64,000 bases of DNA. Origin: Actinomycetota bacterium. GTDB taxonomy: Bacteria; Actinomycetota; Actinomycetes; Propionibacteriales; Propionibacteriaceae. Below, piece after piece: positions 33,158-41,790 of this stretch (its first letter is position 1; each line of letters opens with the position of its first letter). Below the pieces are notes generated by a model. The model made no database searches, was not told the DNA's origin, and saw only the letters and a list, made by a program, of their open reading frames with translations. The position numbers and the translations under genes were made by a program. The stretch is taken from contig JAIUOR010000028.1 in assembly GCA_020161795.1 (NCBI GenBank), positions 62,001 to 126,000 of the forward strand. Direction: 5' to 3'.

Positions 33158-34282
33158 GTGACCAACCCGATGCAGCCACCGCCGGCCTACCCGCCGCCAC
33201 AGGGCGCGCCGATGCCGGCCGCTCCGCCGTCGGCTGCCGCGCCGCCGCCTGCGCGGGCATCGGATCCGGCGATCGTCCAGGCGTCCGGCCTGCTGGGCGA
33301 GGCGATCGCCCAGGTGCAGCGGGTGATCGTGGGCCAGGAGCACATGGTTGAGCAGTTGATGGTCGGCCTGCTGGCCAAGGGTCACGTGCTACTGGAAGGC
33401 GTTCCCGGCGTGGCCAAGACGCTGGCGGTGCGCTCCTTCGCGACGGTGGTCGGCGGCGACTTCGCGCGCATCCAGTTCACCCCCGACCTGGTTCCCTCCG
33501 ACATCGTCGGCACCCGGATCTACTCCGCCAGCCAGGAGAAGTTCGACACCGCGCTGGGCCCGGTCTTCGTCAACTTCGTACTGGCGGACGAGATCAACCG
33601 CGCGCCGGCCAAGGTGCAGTCGGCGATGCTGGAGTTGATGGCCGAACGCCAGGTGTCGATCGGTGGCACGACCCACCCGGTGCCTGAGCCGTTCATCGTG
33701 ATCGCCACCCAGAACCCCATCGAATCCGAAGGCGTCTACCCGCTGCCCGAGGCCCAGCGCGACCGCTTCCTGCTCAAGGTGGACGTGCCCTACCCGCGTG
33801 GCAACGAGGAGTTCGAGATCCTGCGCCGGATGAGCGGCCTCACCCCGCCCAAGCCCAGCCCCGTCCTCGACCCGGTCAAGGTCAAGGCGCTGCAGGATCA
33901 GGCCTCCGGCATCTTCGTCCACAACCTGGTCGCCGAGTACATCGTCCGGCTGGTGCTCGCCACCCGCACCCCGACCGAGTTCGGGATGCCCGATCTCGTG
34001 CCGGTGATCCAGGTCGGCTGCTCCCCGCGCGCCACCCTCGGCCTGGTCGCCGCCGCCCGCGCCCTGGCCCTGATCCATGGCCGCGACTATGTGCTGCCCA
34101 CCGACGTCCAGGCGATCGCCAAGGACGTGATGGCGCACCGGTTGGTGCTCGGCTTCGACGCCGTGGCCGACAACATCACCCCAGCCCAGGTGATCGAGCG
34201 CATCGTCGCCATGGTGCCGCCGCCCACCCCGGTGTGGAACCAGCAGCAACGACAGCCGCAGCGGTACGCCGCTCAACCCTGA
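33158..34282 (+). CDS. MoxR-family AAA+ ATPase
   Basis: A 374-aa chaperone-like ATPase. A 35-residue Pro/Ala-rich N-terminus precedes the AAA+ core with Walker A GVPGVAKT at 81-88, a FVLADEINRAPAKVQSAM Walker B, sensor 1 ATQNPIE and a VIQVGCSPRATLGLV sensor 2 area. MoxR proteins act with DUF58 and VWA proteins, as here, probably in protein maturation or metal insertion at the membrane. GTG at 33158 follows AGGAG. Confidence 0.92.
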   Translation: MTNPMQPPPAYPPPQGAPMPAAPPSAAAPPPARASDPAIVQASGLLGEAIAQVQRVIVGQEHMVEQLMVGLLAKGHVLLEGVPGVAKTLAVRSFATVVGGDFARIQFTPDLVPSDIVGTRIYSASQEKFDTALGPVFVNFVLADEINRAPAKVQSAMLELMAERQVSIGGTTHPVPEPFIVIATQNPIESEGVYPLPEAQRDRFLLKVDVPYPRGNEEFEILRRMSGLTPPKPSPVLDPVKVKALQDQASGIFVHNLVAEYIVRLVLATRTPTEFGMPDLVPVIQVGCSPRATLGLVAAARALALIHGRDYVLPTDVQAIAKDVMAHRLVLGFDAVADNITPAQVIERIVAMVPPPTPVWNQQQRQPQRYAAQP

Positions 34283-34290
34283 GGCGGAGC

Positions 34291-35337
34291 GTGTCGACTC
34301 CAGCATTCGCCCCACCGCCCGACGACCTCGGCGCGGTGCGATCGGTGCTGGCCGAACCCACCGCTCCCACGCTGCCACTGAACAAGCTCGCCCCCGAGGC
34401 GGCCCTGCGCCGGCTCGAACTGGCGGTCGTCCGCCGGCTCGAGGGCTTCCTGCACGGCGACCACCAGGGGCTGCTGCCAGGGCCGGGCTCGGAATCCAGT
34501 GACGCCCGCGAGTACGTCCCGGGCCAGGACGACGTCCGCAAGATCGACTGGGCGGTGACGGCGCGTACCACCGTCCCCCACGTGCGCGACACCATCGCCG
34601 ACCGGGAGTTGGAGGTCTGGGCGCTGCTGGACGTCACCCCCTCGATGAACTGGGGCACCGAGGGCGTCACCAAACGCGACCTGGGAATCGCGGCTATCGC
34701 CACGATCGGCTTCCTCTCCCAGAAGATGGGCGACCGGTTCGGCGGGCTGATCATGCGCCCGGATTCGCTGAAGCGGTTGCCCGCCCGCTCCGGGCGGACC
34801 GCGCTGTACGGGCTGCTGCGCCGGATGCTCACCGAACCGATCGTCTCCGACCGGACGGGTGGCCCGTACTCGCTGGCGTACGGCATCGAACGGATGGCCC
34901 GCACCGAGCGCCGCCGCGGCATGCGGCTGGTGGTCTCCGACTTCCTCACCGCCGGTGACTACGAGCTCGACCCGAACGTCCCCCCGGAATGGGAGCGGGC
35001 GATGCGGCACCTGGCGATCCGCAACCAGGTGCTGGCCGTCGAGGTGGTGGACTCCCACGAGGCGTCCTTCCCGGACATCGGCGACCTGCTGATCCGCGAC
35101 CCCGAGACGGACTTCGAGCGCTACGTCAACACCAGCGACGATGCCGCTCGCGCCCGCATGGACGCGGCGGCCGCCGCCCAGCGGGAACGCATCCGGGTGG
35201 CGCTGCGCCGGGCCGGCGTCGCGCACATCCAGTTGCGTACCGATAGAGACTGGGTGCATGACATCGCTCGCTTCGTGCTCTCCTACCGGCGGACGGCGGC
35301 CATGCTCCACCAGCCGCCTCAGGGTGTGACGAAGTGA
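34291..35337 (+). CDS. DUF58 domain protein
   Basis: A 348-aa protein of the MoxR-linked DUF58 family. The domain hallmark HQGLLPGPGSESSDAREYVP, then DDVRKIDWAVTART, is followed by a VWA-like ALLDVTPSMNWG with DxTxS. GTG at 34291 follows GAGGCGGAGC. The stop overlaps the next gene as TGATG. Probably couples MoxR to the VWA proteins. Confidence 0.9.
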   Translation: MSTPAFAPPPDDLGAVRSVLAEPTAPTLPLNKLAPEAALRRLELAVVRRLEGFLHGDHQGLLPGPGSESSDAREYVPGQDDVRKIDWAVTARTTVPHVRDTIADRELEVWALLDVTPSMNWGTEGVTKRDLGIAAIATIGFLSQKMGDRFGGLIMRPDSLKRLPARSGRTALYGLLRRMLTEPIVSDRTGGPYSLAYGIERMARTERRRGMRLVVSDFLTAGDYELDPNVPPEWERAMRHLAIRNQVLAVEVVDSHEASFPDIGDLLIRDPETDFERYVNTSDDAARARMDAAAAAQRERIRVALRRAGVAHIQLRTDRDWVHDIARFVLSYRRTAAMLHQPPQGVTK

Positions 35338-36293
35338 TGTTCGAGCTGACCTTCCTGAACCCGGAACGGCTGTGGGCGCTGGCGCTGGTGCCGCTGCTGG
35401 TGGTGGCCTACGTCATCGTGGTGCGCCGGAAGAAGAAGAGCGGCATGCGCTACACCAACACCACCATCCTCTCCCGCGTGGTGCACAAGCAGTCGCAGTG
35501 GCGGCGGCACCTGGCGGTCGCGCTGTCGCTGGCCTCGCTGGTGACGCTGACCGCGGCATGGGCCCGTCCCAACGGCGTCGACATGATGCCCAGGGAGCGG
35601 GCGACCGTCGTGCTGGTGATCGACATCTCGCAGTCGATGCAGGCCACCGACATCCAGCCCAACCGGTTGGACGCCGCCAAGCAGGCCGCGATCGCCTTCA
35701 TCGAGGCGTTGCCGGCCCAGTACAACCTGGCACTGGTCAGCCTCTCGGGGGCGCCGGCCGTCCGGCTGCCACCGACGCTGGATCGGGTGATGGCGCGGCA
35801 GGCGATCAGCACCCTGCGGGTGCAGGATTCGACCGCCATCGGCGAGGGGATCTATACCGCGCTGTCGGCGCTCCAGATGGCGCCCCTGGGGGAGGACGGA
35901 AGCCTGGCCCCCGGCGCCATCGTGCTGCTCAGCGACGGCCAGAACACGGCCGGCCGGGCTCCGACCCAGGCCGCGAACGAGGCGGCGAAGGCCAAGGTTC
36001 CGGTGTACACCATCGCCTACGGCACCGAGAACGGCTACGTCGATCTCGACGGCAAGCGTGAGCCGGTGCCGCCGGACAAGCTGCTGCTGAACACCATCTC
36101 CACGATGACCGGCGGCGATACCTACTCCGCCGAGAGCCTGCCGGAGCTGGAACGGGTCTATTCCAACATCCGCAGCGAGGTCGGCATGGTGCCCGTGAAG
36201 AAGGAGACCACGGCGCTGTGGGCCGGCTACGGCCTGGCCTTCGCCGTGGTGGCGGCGCTGGCTGCGGTGTCGCTGGGAGCGAGGTGGCCGTGA
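35337..36293 (+). CDS. VWA-domain membrane protein (BatA-like), copy 1
   Basis: A 318-aa protein with N-terminal and C-terminal membrane helices (about 12-29, 56-74 and 297-316) and a central von Willebrand A domain. The MIDAS metal site has D96-x-S98-x-S100 and a later LLSDGQNT Asp. It opens FELTFLNPERLWALALVPLL, the BatA/aerotolerance N-terminal region. ATG overlaps the DUF58 stop as TGATG and the stop overlaps the second copy. Confidence 0.92.
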   Translation: MFELTFLNPERLWALALVPLLVVAYVIVVRRKKKSGMRYTNTTILSRVVHKQSQWRRHLAVALSLASLVTLTAAWARPNGVDMMPRERATVVLVIDISQSMQATDIQPNRLDAAKQAAIAFIEALPAQYNLALVSLSGAPAVRLPPTLDRVMARQAISTLRVQDSTAIGEGIYTALSALQMAPLGEDGSLAPGAIVLLSDGQNTAGRAPTQAANEAAKAKVPVYTIAYGTENGYVDLDGKREPVPPDKLLLNTISTMTGGDTYSAESLPELERVYSNIRSEVGMVPVKKETTALWAGYGLAFAVVAALAAVSLGARWP

Positions 36294-37255
36294 TGGATCC
36301 GTGGCTGCAGTTCATGCGACCGGAGCGGCTGTGGTGGCTGCTCCTCATCCCGGTGCTGCTGGCGCTCTACTTCGGCCTGCTCTACCGGCGGCGTTCGCGT
36401 GCGCGGCACCGCTCGATCGGCAGGCTGGAGCGGGTGCTTCCCCAGCAGCAGGCCTGGAAGCGGCACCTGGCGGTCGGTGCGGCCGTGCTCAGCCTGGCAG
36501 CTCTGAACGTCGCCTACGCCCAGCCGAAAGGCCAGGTGGAGGTGCCGCGGGATCGCGCGACCGTGGTGCTGACCATCGACATCTCGCGGTCGATGCTGGC
36601 CGAGGACGTCACTCCGAACCGGCTGCAGGCCGCCAAGGCCGCCGCCCAGGACTTCCTGGGCATGCTGCCGTCGGGCTTCAACGTCGCCCTGGTGAGCTTC
36701 GCGGCGACGCCCGCGGTGGTGGTGCCTCCCACCACCGACCGGGGCATGGTGGCCGCTGCCATCGAGAACCTGGAGGTGGCCCCCTCCACCGCGATCGGCG
36801 ACGGCATCTTCGCCGCCCTCGACGCGATGGCGCAGGCGCCGCCCGACCCTGAGCATCCCGACGATCCGGCGCCGGGCGCGATCGTCCTGCTGAGCGACGG
36901 CTACACCAACGTCGGACGTCCCTCTGCCGACGCGGCGCGCGAGGCCAAGTCCCTGGGCATCCCGATCTACACGATCGCCTACGGCACGCGCGACGGGTGC
37001 GTGGTCAGCGGCGGGCAGTGCGAGCCGGTGCCGGTGGATCACTACGAGATGGAGGAGATCGCCCGGATCTCCGGTGGCAAGAAGTTCTCCGCCGACACCA
37101 GCGCCGAACTCAAGCAGGTCTACGAGTCGATCGCGAACACGGTCGGCTTCGTCAAGGAGGATCGCGAGGTGACCGAGCAGTACGCCGGCTTCGCGCTCGG
37201 CTTCGCACTGCTGGCCTCGCTGGCCCTGATGTCCCTGGCCGCCCGCTGGCCCTGA
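36293..37255 (+). CDS. VWA-domain membrane protein (BatA-like), copy 2
   Basis: A 320-aa paralog of the preceding gene with the same layout: LQFMRPERLWWLLLIPVLLA, D96-x-S98-x-S100 MIDAS, VLLSDGYTN and a final membrane helix. It differs in an acidic DPEHPDDPAP insert and two extra Cys (RDGCVVSGGQC). The tandem pair probably arose by duplication and may form a heterodimer at the membrane. Confidence 0.92.
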   Translation: MDPWLQFMRPERLWWLLLIPVLLALYFGLLYRRRSRARHRSIGRLERVLPQQQAWKRHLAVGAAVLSLAALNVAYAQPKGQVEVPRDRATVVLTIDISRSMLAEDVTPNRLQAAKAAAQDFLGMLPSGFNVALVSFAATPAVVVPPTTDRGMVAAAIENLEVAPSTAIGDGIFAALDAMAQAPPDPEHPDDPAPGAIVLLSDGYTNVGRPSADAAREAKSLGIPIYTIAYGTRDGCVVSGGQCEPVPVDHYEMEEIARISGGKKFSADTSAELKQVYESIANTVGFVKEDREVTEQYAGFALGFALLASLALMSLAARWP

Positions 37256-37354
37256 CCGCCGGGGCTGGTGCTGCTGTGACGGGTGGGGCACAATAAGACA
37301 ACCCTTCGGGTCCGAGATCGCTGGGGAAGGCTCATCTCGGCGAAGGGGAGACAC

Positions 37355-37852
37355 ATGGAGAGCACGCGCGGGTTCGTCTGGATCCATTCCGCGCCAGCAG
37401 CGCTATGCCCGCACATCGAGTGGGCGGCCAGCGCCGCGGTCGGTTCCCCGGTGCGGTTCGACTGGAATCCTCAGACCGCTGAGCCGCGCGCGATGCGCGC
37501 GGAGTTCGCCTGGTCCGGTGCCGTGGGCGCCGGCGCGACACTCGCCAGCGCACTGGTGCGCTGCGAGCGGCTGCGCTTCGAGGTGACGGAGGAGGCGACC
37601 CGTACCAGTGAGGGCACGCGCTGGGCGTACACCCCGTCGCTGGGTGTGTTCTCCGGCACGATCGGCCTGAACGGCGACATCCTCGTCCACGAGAACCGGA
37701 TCAAGCGCGCGCTGGTCTCCGAGGCGCTCGGCGGGAAGCCGATCCGCGAGGCTCTGGACGATCTGCTCGGCACCCGGTGGGACGCCGAACTGGAGGTCTT
37801 CCGTCACGCCAGCGAGGACACCGGGGTTCGCTGGCTGCATCGCGTGAGCTAG
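37355..37852 (+). CDS. DUF3145 protein
   Basis: A 165-aa actinobacterial protein of the DUF3145 family: GFVWIHSAPAALCPHIEWAA at the start, CERLRFEVTEEAT, and a C-terminal DAELEVFRHASEDTGVRWLH. ATG at 37355 follows AAGGGGAGACAC. Function unknown. Its position beside the fatty acid synthase operon is common in Actinomycetota as far as I know. Confidence 0.85.
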   Translation: MESTRGFVWIHSAPAALCPHIEWAASAAVGSPVRFDWNPQTAEPRAMRAEFAWSGAVGAGATLASALVRCERLRFEVTEEATRTSEGTRWAYTPSLGVFSGTIGLNGDILVHENRIKRALVSEALGGKPIREALDDLLGTRWDAELEVFRHASEDTGVRWLHRVS

Positions 37853-37928
37853 TCGCTCCCGTCACAGCCGCGACCCCGGCTCTGGCAGCGACCTGCGGGA
37901 GCCGGCGAGGGCGTGCGCCCTGCCGCCG

Positions 37929-39191
37929 CTATTCGGTGATATTGGCGTTGGTCACCACGACCGCGACGTTCGCGCCGCCGAAGCCGAAGGAGTTGTTCAC
38001 CGCCGCCAGGTCGCCGGAGGGCAGGGGCCGCGCGACATTAGCCGCGATGTCGATCCCCAGGTCGGGCTCCTGGTTCTCCAGGTTGATCGTCGGCGGCACC
38101 ATGCGATCCCGCAGGGCCAGGACGGAGGCGACGGTCTCCAGGGCGCCGGCGCCACCCAGCAGGTGGCCGGTCATCGACTTGGTCGAGGTGACCACGCAGC
38201 CGTCCACGGCCTTACCGAGGCCGTAGCGGATGGAACCCGCCTCGGTGACGTCACCCTGCGGCGTCGACGTGCCGTGCGCGTTCACGTGCTTGATGTCGGA
38301 GGCCTGCAGGCCAGAGTCGGCGATCGCCTTCTTCATGGCGCCGAACTGGCCTTCGCCGCTCGGGTCCGGCTGGACGATGTCGTGGCTGTCCGCGGTGATG
38401 CCCGCGCCGGCCAGGGTGCCGTAGATCTTCGCGCCGCGGGCCTTGGCGTGCTCCAGCGTCTCGATGATCAGGATGGCCGAGCCCTCGCCCATCACGAATC
38501 CGTCGCGGTCGACATCCCAGGGACGGGACGCGCGCTCCGGCTCGTCGTTACGGCGGCTCAATGCCTGCATCTGCCCGAAGGCGGCCAGCGGCAGCGGGTG
38601 GATGGTCGCCTCGGTACCGCCCACGACAGCCATCTCGGCGCGGCCCAGCCGGAGCTGGTCGAGCGCCAGCGCGATCGCCTCATTCGACGACGCGCAGGCC
38701 GAGACCGGGGTGTGGACGCCGGCCTTGGCATGGACCTGCAGGCCGACGTTCGCTGCTGGCGCGTTGGCCATCAGCATCGGGATGGTGAACGGGCTCACCC
38801 GGCGATATCCCTTGTCACGCTGCACGTCCCAGTTATTCAGCAGGGAGTGCAGGCCGCCGATGCCGCTGGCCAGGGAGACGATCAACCGCTGCGAATCGAC
38901 ACCGTCCTGCTCCTCGGCGTCCCAGTCGAAGCCGGCGTCCGTCCAGGCTTCCTGGGCGGCGATCAGGGCGAGCTGCGTGGAGCGATCGAGTCGCCGGGCT
39001 TTCACCCGCTCGATCACCTCGGAGGGATCGACGGCCACGGAGGCGGCGATCTTCACCGGCAGCTCTTCGGCCCATTCCTCGGTGATCCGGCTCACGCCGG
39101 ACTTGCCGGCCAGCATGCCGGCCCAGGTGGAGGCCAGGTCGCCCCCCAGCGGGGTGGTGGCGCCGATGCCGGTGATCACAATCTCAGTCAT
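37929..39191 (-). CDS. fabF: Beta-ketoacyl-ACP synthase II
   Basis: Condensing enzyme of fatty acid elongation, 420 aa. The catalytic C166 lies in SACASSNEA, the two His lie in NAHGTSTPQGD and MTGHLLGGAG. Length and motifs fit FabF. ATG at 39191 is chosen over an upstream start because relatives begin MTEIVITGIG. It ends the operon fabD-fabH-acpP-fabF after a 176-base gap from acpP that holds hairpins. Confidence 0.95.
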   Translation of the reverse strand: MTEIVITGIGATTPLGGDLASTWAGMLAGKSGVSRITEEWAEELPVKIAASVAVDPSEVIERVKARRLDRSTQLALIAAQEAWTDAGFDWDAEEQDGVDSQRLIVSLASGIGGLHSLLNNWDVQRDKGYRRVSPFTIPMLMANAPAANVGLQVHAKAGVHTPVSACASSNEAIALALDQLRLGRAEMAVVGGTEATIHPLPLAAFGQMQALSRRNDEPERASRPWDVDRDGFVMGEGSAILIIETLEHAKARGAKIYGTLAGAGITADSHDIVQPDPSGEGQFGAMKKAIADSGLQASDIKHVNAHGTSTPQGDVTEAGSIRYGLGKAVDGCVVTSTKSMTGHLLGGAGALETVASVLALRDRMVPPTINLENQEPDLGIDIAANVARPLPSGDLAAVNNSFGFGGANVAVVVTNANITE

Positions 39192-39296
39192 GGGACTCCG
39201 CAAGGTGAGGAGGAACGTGGTGGGGTGGGTACGTCTGTGAAGGGGAGTGGCCGGGCCTGCCGATCGAGGTCGGCAAGCCCGAGCCGCCTACCGGTC

Positions 39297-39332
39297 GATC
39301 ACCGGGTTCCAGGACGATCCTGGACGGTGATC
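39297..39332 (-). terminator. acpP-fabF intercistronic hairpin
   Basis: Outer stem GATCACCG/CGGTGATC and inner stem CCAGGA/TCCTGG with a small bulge. It lies between acpP and fabF and may attenuate or stabilise transcripts, giving more ACP than FabF. Confidence 0.6.
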
Positions 39333-39367
39333 GGGGTGATCCGCCCCCTGGCGAGGGCGGAGCTTTG

Positions 39368-39610
39368 TCAGCTGTGCGCCTCGATGTAGGCCACGGCGTC
39401 GCCCACGGTCTTGAGGTTCTTGGATTCCTCGTCGGGAATGGTGACGCCGAACTTCTCCTCGCACCCGACGATGATCTCGACCATCGCCAGCGAGTCGACG
39501 TCGAGATCCTCGACGAAGGACTTGTCCAGCTGAACCTCGTCGACCGGAACGCCGGCGACGTCGTTGACGAGCTCGGCGAGCTGGGAACGGATCTCTTCAG
39601 TGGTGGCCAC
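39368..39610 (-). CDS. acpP: Acyl carrier protein
   Basis: An 80-aa acidic carrier. The phosphopantetheine Ser is S40 in the DVDSLAMVEIIV helix start. FVEDLDVDS and FGVTIPDEESKNL match AcpP. AGGAG precedes the ATG. It carries acyl intermediates for FabD, FabH and FabF of the same operon. Confidence 0.96.
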   Translation of the reverse strand: MATTEEIRSQLAELVNDVAGVPVDEVQLDKSFVEDLDVDSLAMVEIIVGCEEKFGVTIPDEESKNLKTVGDAVAYIEAHS

Positions 39611-39659
39611 GGGATTTCTCCTTTTTGGGTTGGTGGCGGGTTCCGGCGGTGCCGGGGAA

Positions 39660-40655
39660 CTAGGGGAGGGTGACGACCTGACCGGCGTAGACCAGCCCGG
39701 CTCCGAAGCCGATCAGCAGGGCGGTCTGGCCGCTCTTGGCCTGGCCGGAGGTCAGCAGGGAGTCCATCGCGATCGGGACGGAGGCCGCGGAGTTGTTGCC
39801 GAGGCCCTGGATGGTGCGGGCGACGACCACCTTCTCCGGCAGTTTCAGGTAACGCAGCAGGGTGTCGGTGATGCGGTTGTTGGCCTGGTGCGGAACGAAG
39901 ACGTCGAGGTCGTCGGGGGTGAGGCCGGCCTCTTCCAGGCAGCGGGCGGTCGCGGTGGCGATGAAGCTGGTCGCCCACTTGAAGACCGCGCGGCCGTCCA
40001 TGCCGAGAGCGGGCCAGCTGCCGTCCGCCACGGCCGACTGCCAGTCGGCGGTCTGCCAGATCGCTCCGGCCTGGGAGCCGTCCGAACCCCACACGACGGG
40101 GCCGATGCCGTTGGTCTCGCTGGGCCCGACGATCGCCGCGCCAGCGCCGTCGGCGAAGATGAACGCCGTCCCACGGTCGTGGAGGTCGGTCAGCTGGCTC
40201 AGCGTCTCGGCTCCGATCACCAGGACGTGGCGGGCCGAACCTGCGCGTACCAGCGCCTCGGCCTGGGCCAGGGCGTAGCAGAAGCCCGCGCAGGCAGCCG
40301 AGATGTCGTAGGCCGCGGCGTCCACCATGCCCAGCTCGTCGGCCAGCTTGGGAGCCAGCGCCGGGGTCTGGTGGAAGTGCGAGACGGTCGAGAGCAGGAG
40401 GGCGTCCACGTCGGAGGCCTGGAGGCCGGCCCGCTCGATGGCCTGCCGGGCGGCGGCCAGGGCGAGGCTCTCCAACGTCTCGCCCTCGGCGAGCCAGCGA
40501 CGCTCGCGGATGCCGGTGCGCTGCTGGATCCACTCGTCGGAGGAATCGATGAACTGCACCATGTACTCGTTGTCGAGCACTCGGCTCGGCAGGGCCGAGC
40601 CGATGGAGAGGATGCGGGCGTAGGGCGAACCGACGCTGGCCTTCAGGGTGGTCAC
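39660..40655 (-). CDS. fabH: Beta-ketoacyl-ACP synthase III
   Basis: Initiates fatty acid synthesis by condensing an acyl-CoA with malonyl-ACP; 331 aa. The triad is C122 in SAACAGFCYAL, His in FVPHQANNRI and Asn in GLGNNSAAS. In Actinomycetota it often prefers branched or propionyl primers, which would fit import of branched-chain amino acids at 5-10 kb, but specificity is not readable. The stop overlaps the fabD end by four bases. Confidence 0.95.
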   Translation of the reverse strand: MTTLKASVGSPYARILSIGSALPSRVLDNEYMVQFIDSSDEWIQQRTGIRERRWLAEGETLESLALAAARQAIERAGLQASDVDALLLSTVSHFHQTPALAPKLADELGMVDAAAYDISAACAGFCYALAQAEALVRAGSARHVLVIGAETLSQLTDLHDRGTAFIFADGAGAAIVGPSETNGIGPVVWGSDGSQAGAIWQTADWQSAVADGSWPALGMDGRAVFKWATSFIATATARCLEEAGLTPDDLDVFVPHQANNRITDTLLRYLKLPEKVVVARTIQGLGNNSAASVPIAMDSLLTSGQAKSGQTALLIGFGAGLVYAGQVVTLP

Positions 40656-41617
40656 GCGTTACCTCCGTGGGTCGCGACGAATTCCCGCGCGGCGGGCAGT
40701 TGATCGGGTGTGTTGAGCGAGAACAGTTCGACTCCCTTGAGATTGCGCTTGGCGATTCCGGTGAGGGTGCCGGAAGGCGGCAGTTCGAGCAGGCCGGTGA
40801 TGCCGAGGTCGGCCATGGCCTGCAGGCACAGATCCCACCGCACCGGGTTGGCGACCTGCCTGACCAGCCGGCCGAGGTATTCCGCGCCGTTGTCGACGAT
40901 GGCGCCGTCGGCGTTGGAGAGCAGTCGGGTGCGGGGCTCGCCGGTCTCGATGGCCCGGGCCAATCGCGTCAGGTGCGCGACGGCGGGCTCCATGTGGACG
41001 GTGTGGAACGCTCCGGCGACGCTGAGCTGGATCAGCCGGGCCCGCGCGGGCGGATTCGCGCTGAGCTCGGCGAGCTGCTCGACGGTGCCGGCGGCGACGA
41101 TCTGACCCGAGCCGTTGTTGTTGGCGGCGGTCAGGCCGGCGGCGGCGATCGCGGCGAGCACCTCGTCGGCGTTGCCGCCCACCACGGCCATCATCGAGGT
41201 CGGACGTACCGCGCTCGCGGCAGCCATCTGGGCGCCCCGCTCCCGGACCAGGACGAGGGCCTGTTCGACGCTGAGCGCTCCGGCCAGGGCCGCGGCGGTG
41301 AGCTCGCCCACCGAGTGTCCGGCCAGCACGTCGGCCTGAGCCGCGGTGTCCGCGCTCAACTCGGCGGCGGTGGCCAGCCCGGCGGCGACCAGCAGCGGCT
41401 GGGCGATCGCGGTATCGCGGATCGTGTCGGCGTCCGCCTCGGTGCCGTAGTGGGCCAGGTCGAGACCGGTGACGGCGGAGAACCAGCTCAGCCGATCGGC
41501 GAAACGAGGTTCTTCGAGCCAGGGTGCGAGGAATCCGGGGGTTTGGGCGCCCTGACCGGGCGCGACGATTGCGAGCACCTTTCTACTCTGGCCTGGTCGG
41601 GCCTCGTCCGTCGCCAT
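40652..41617 (-). CDS. fabD: Malonyl-CoA:ACP transacylase
   Basis: Loads malonyl units onto ACP; about 321 aa. The nucleophile Ser102 is in the motif GHSVGE and the His lies in GAFHTVHMEPA. VLAIVAPGQGAQTPGFL is the family start. ATG at 41617 is chosen; GTG at 41578 is an equally good fit to relatives. The frame is open 49 codons further upstream, but that DNA holds an operator-like dyad. Confidence 0.93.
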   Translation of the reverse strand: MATDEARPGQSRKVLAIVAPGQGAQTPGFLAPWLEEPRFADRLSWFSAVTGLDLAHYGTEADADTIRDTAIAQPLLVAAGLATAAELSADTAAQADVLAGHSVGELTAAALAGALSVEQALVLVRERGAQMAAASAVRPTSMMAVVGGNADEVLAAIAAAGLTAANNNGSGQIVAAGTVEQLAELSANPPARARLIQLSVAGAFHTVHMEPAVAHLTRLARAIETGEPRTRLLSNADGAIVDNGAEYLGRLVRQVANPVRWDLCLQAMADLGITGLLELPPSGTLTGIAKRNLKGVELFSLNTPDQLPAAREFVATHGGNA

Positions 41618-41643
41618 TGCCGCCACGAAACTGAACGTCAGCC

Positions 41644-41662
41644 TTTGTAGGAACCCTACAAA
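41644..41662 (-). promoter_or_regulatory. Candidate FasR operator dyad
   Basis: TTTGTAGG-AAC-CCTACAAA, a perfect 8-bp dyad with a 3-base centre, 27 bases before the fabD ATG and directly downstream of the fasR-like gene. It would be the binding site of that regulator. Confidence 0.5.
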
Positions 41663-41790
41663 CGATCCCGGGTCCGTACGCGGGAATCCGGGAGGTTGAT
41701 TGTGGAGGTCATGTGTTTCTGAGAAGGGGCTAAGCGGATTCCGGAAGCCGGGCGACCACGCCATCCCAGCGTTTCACGGTGTTGCGCTGC

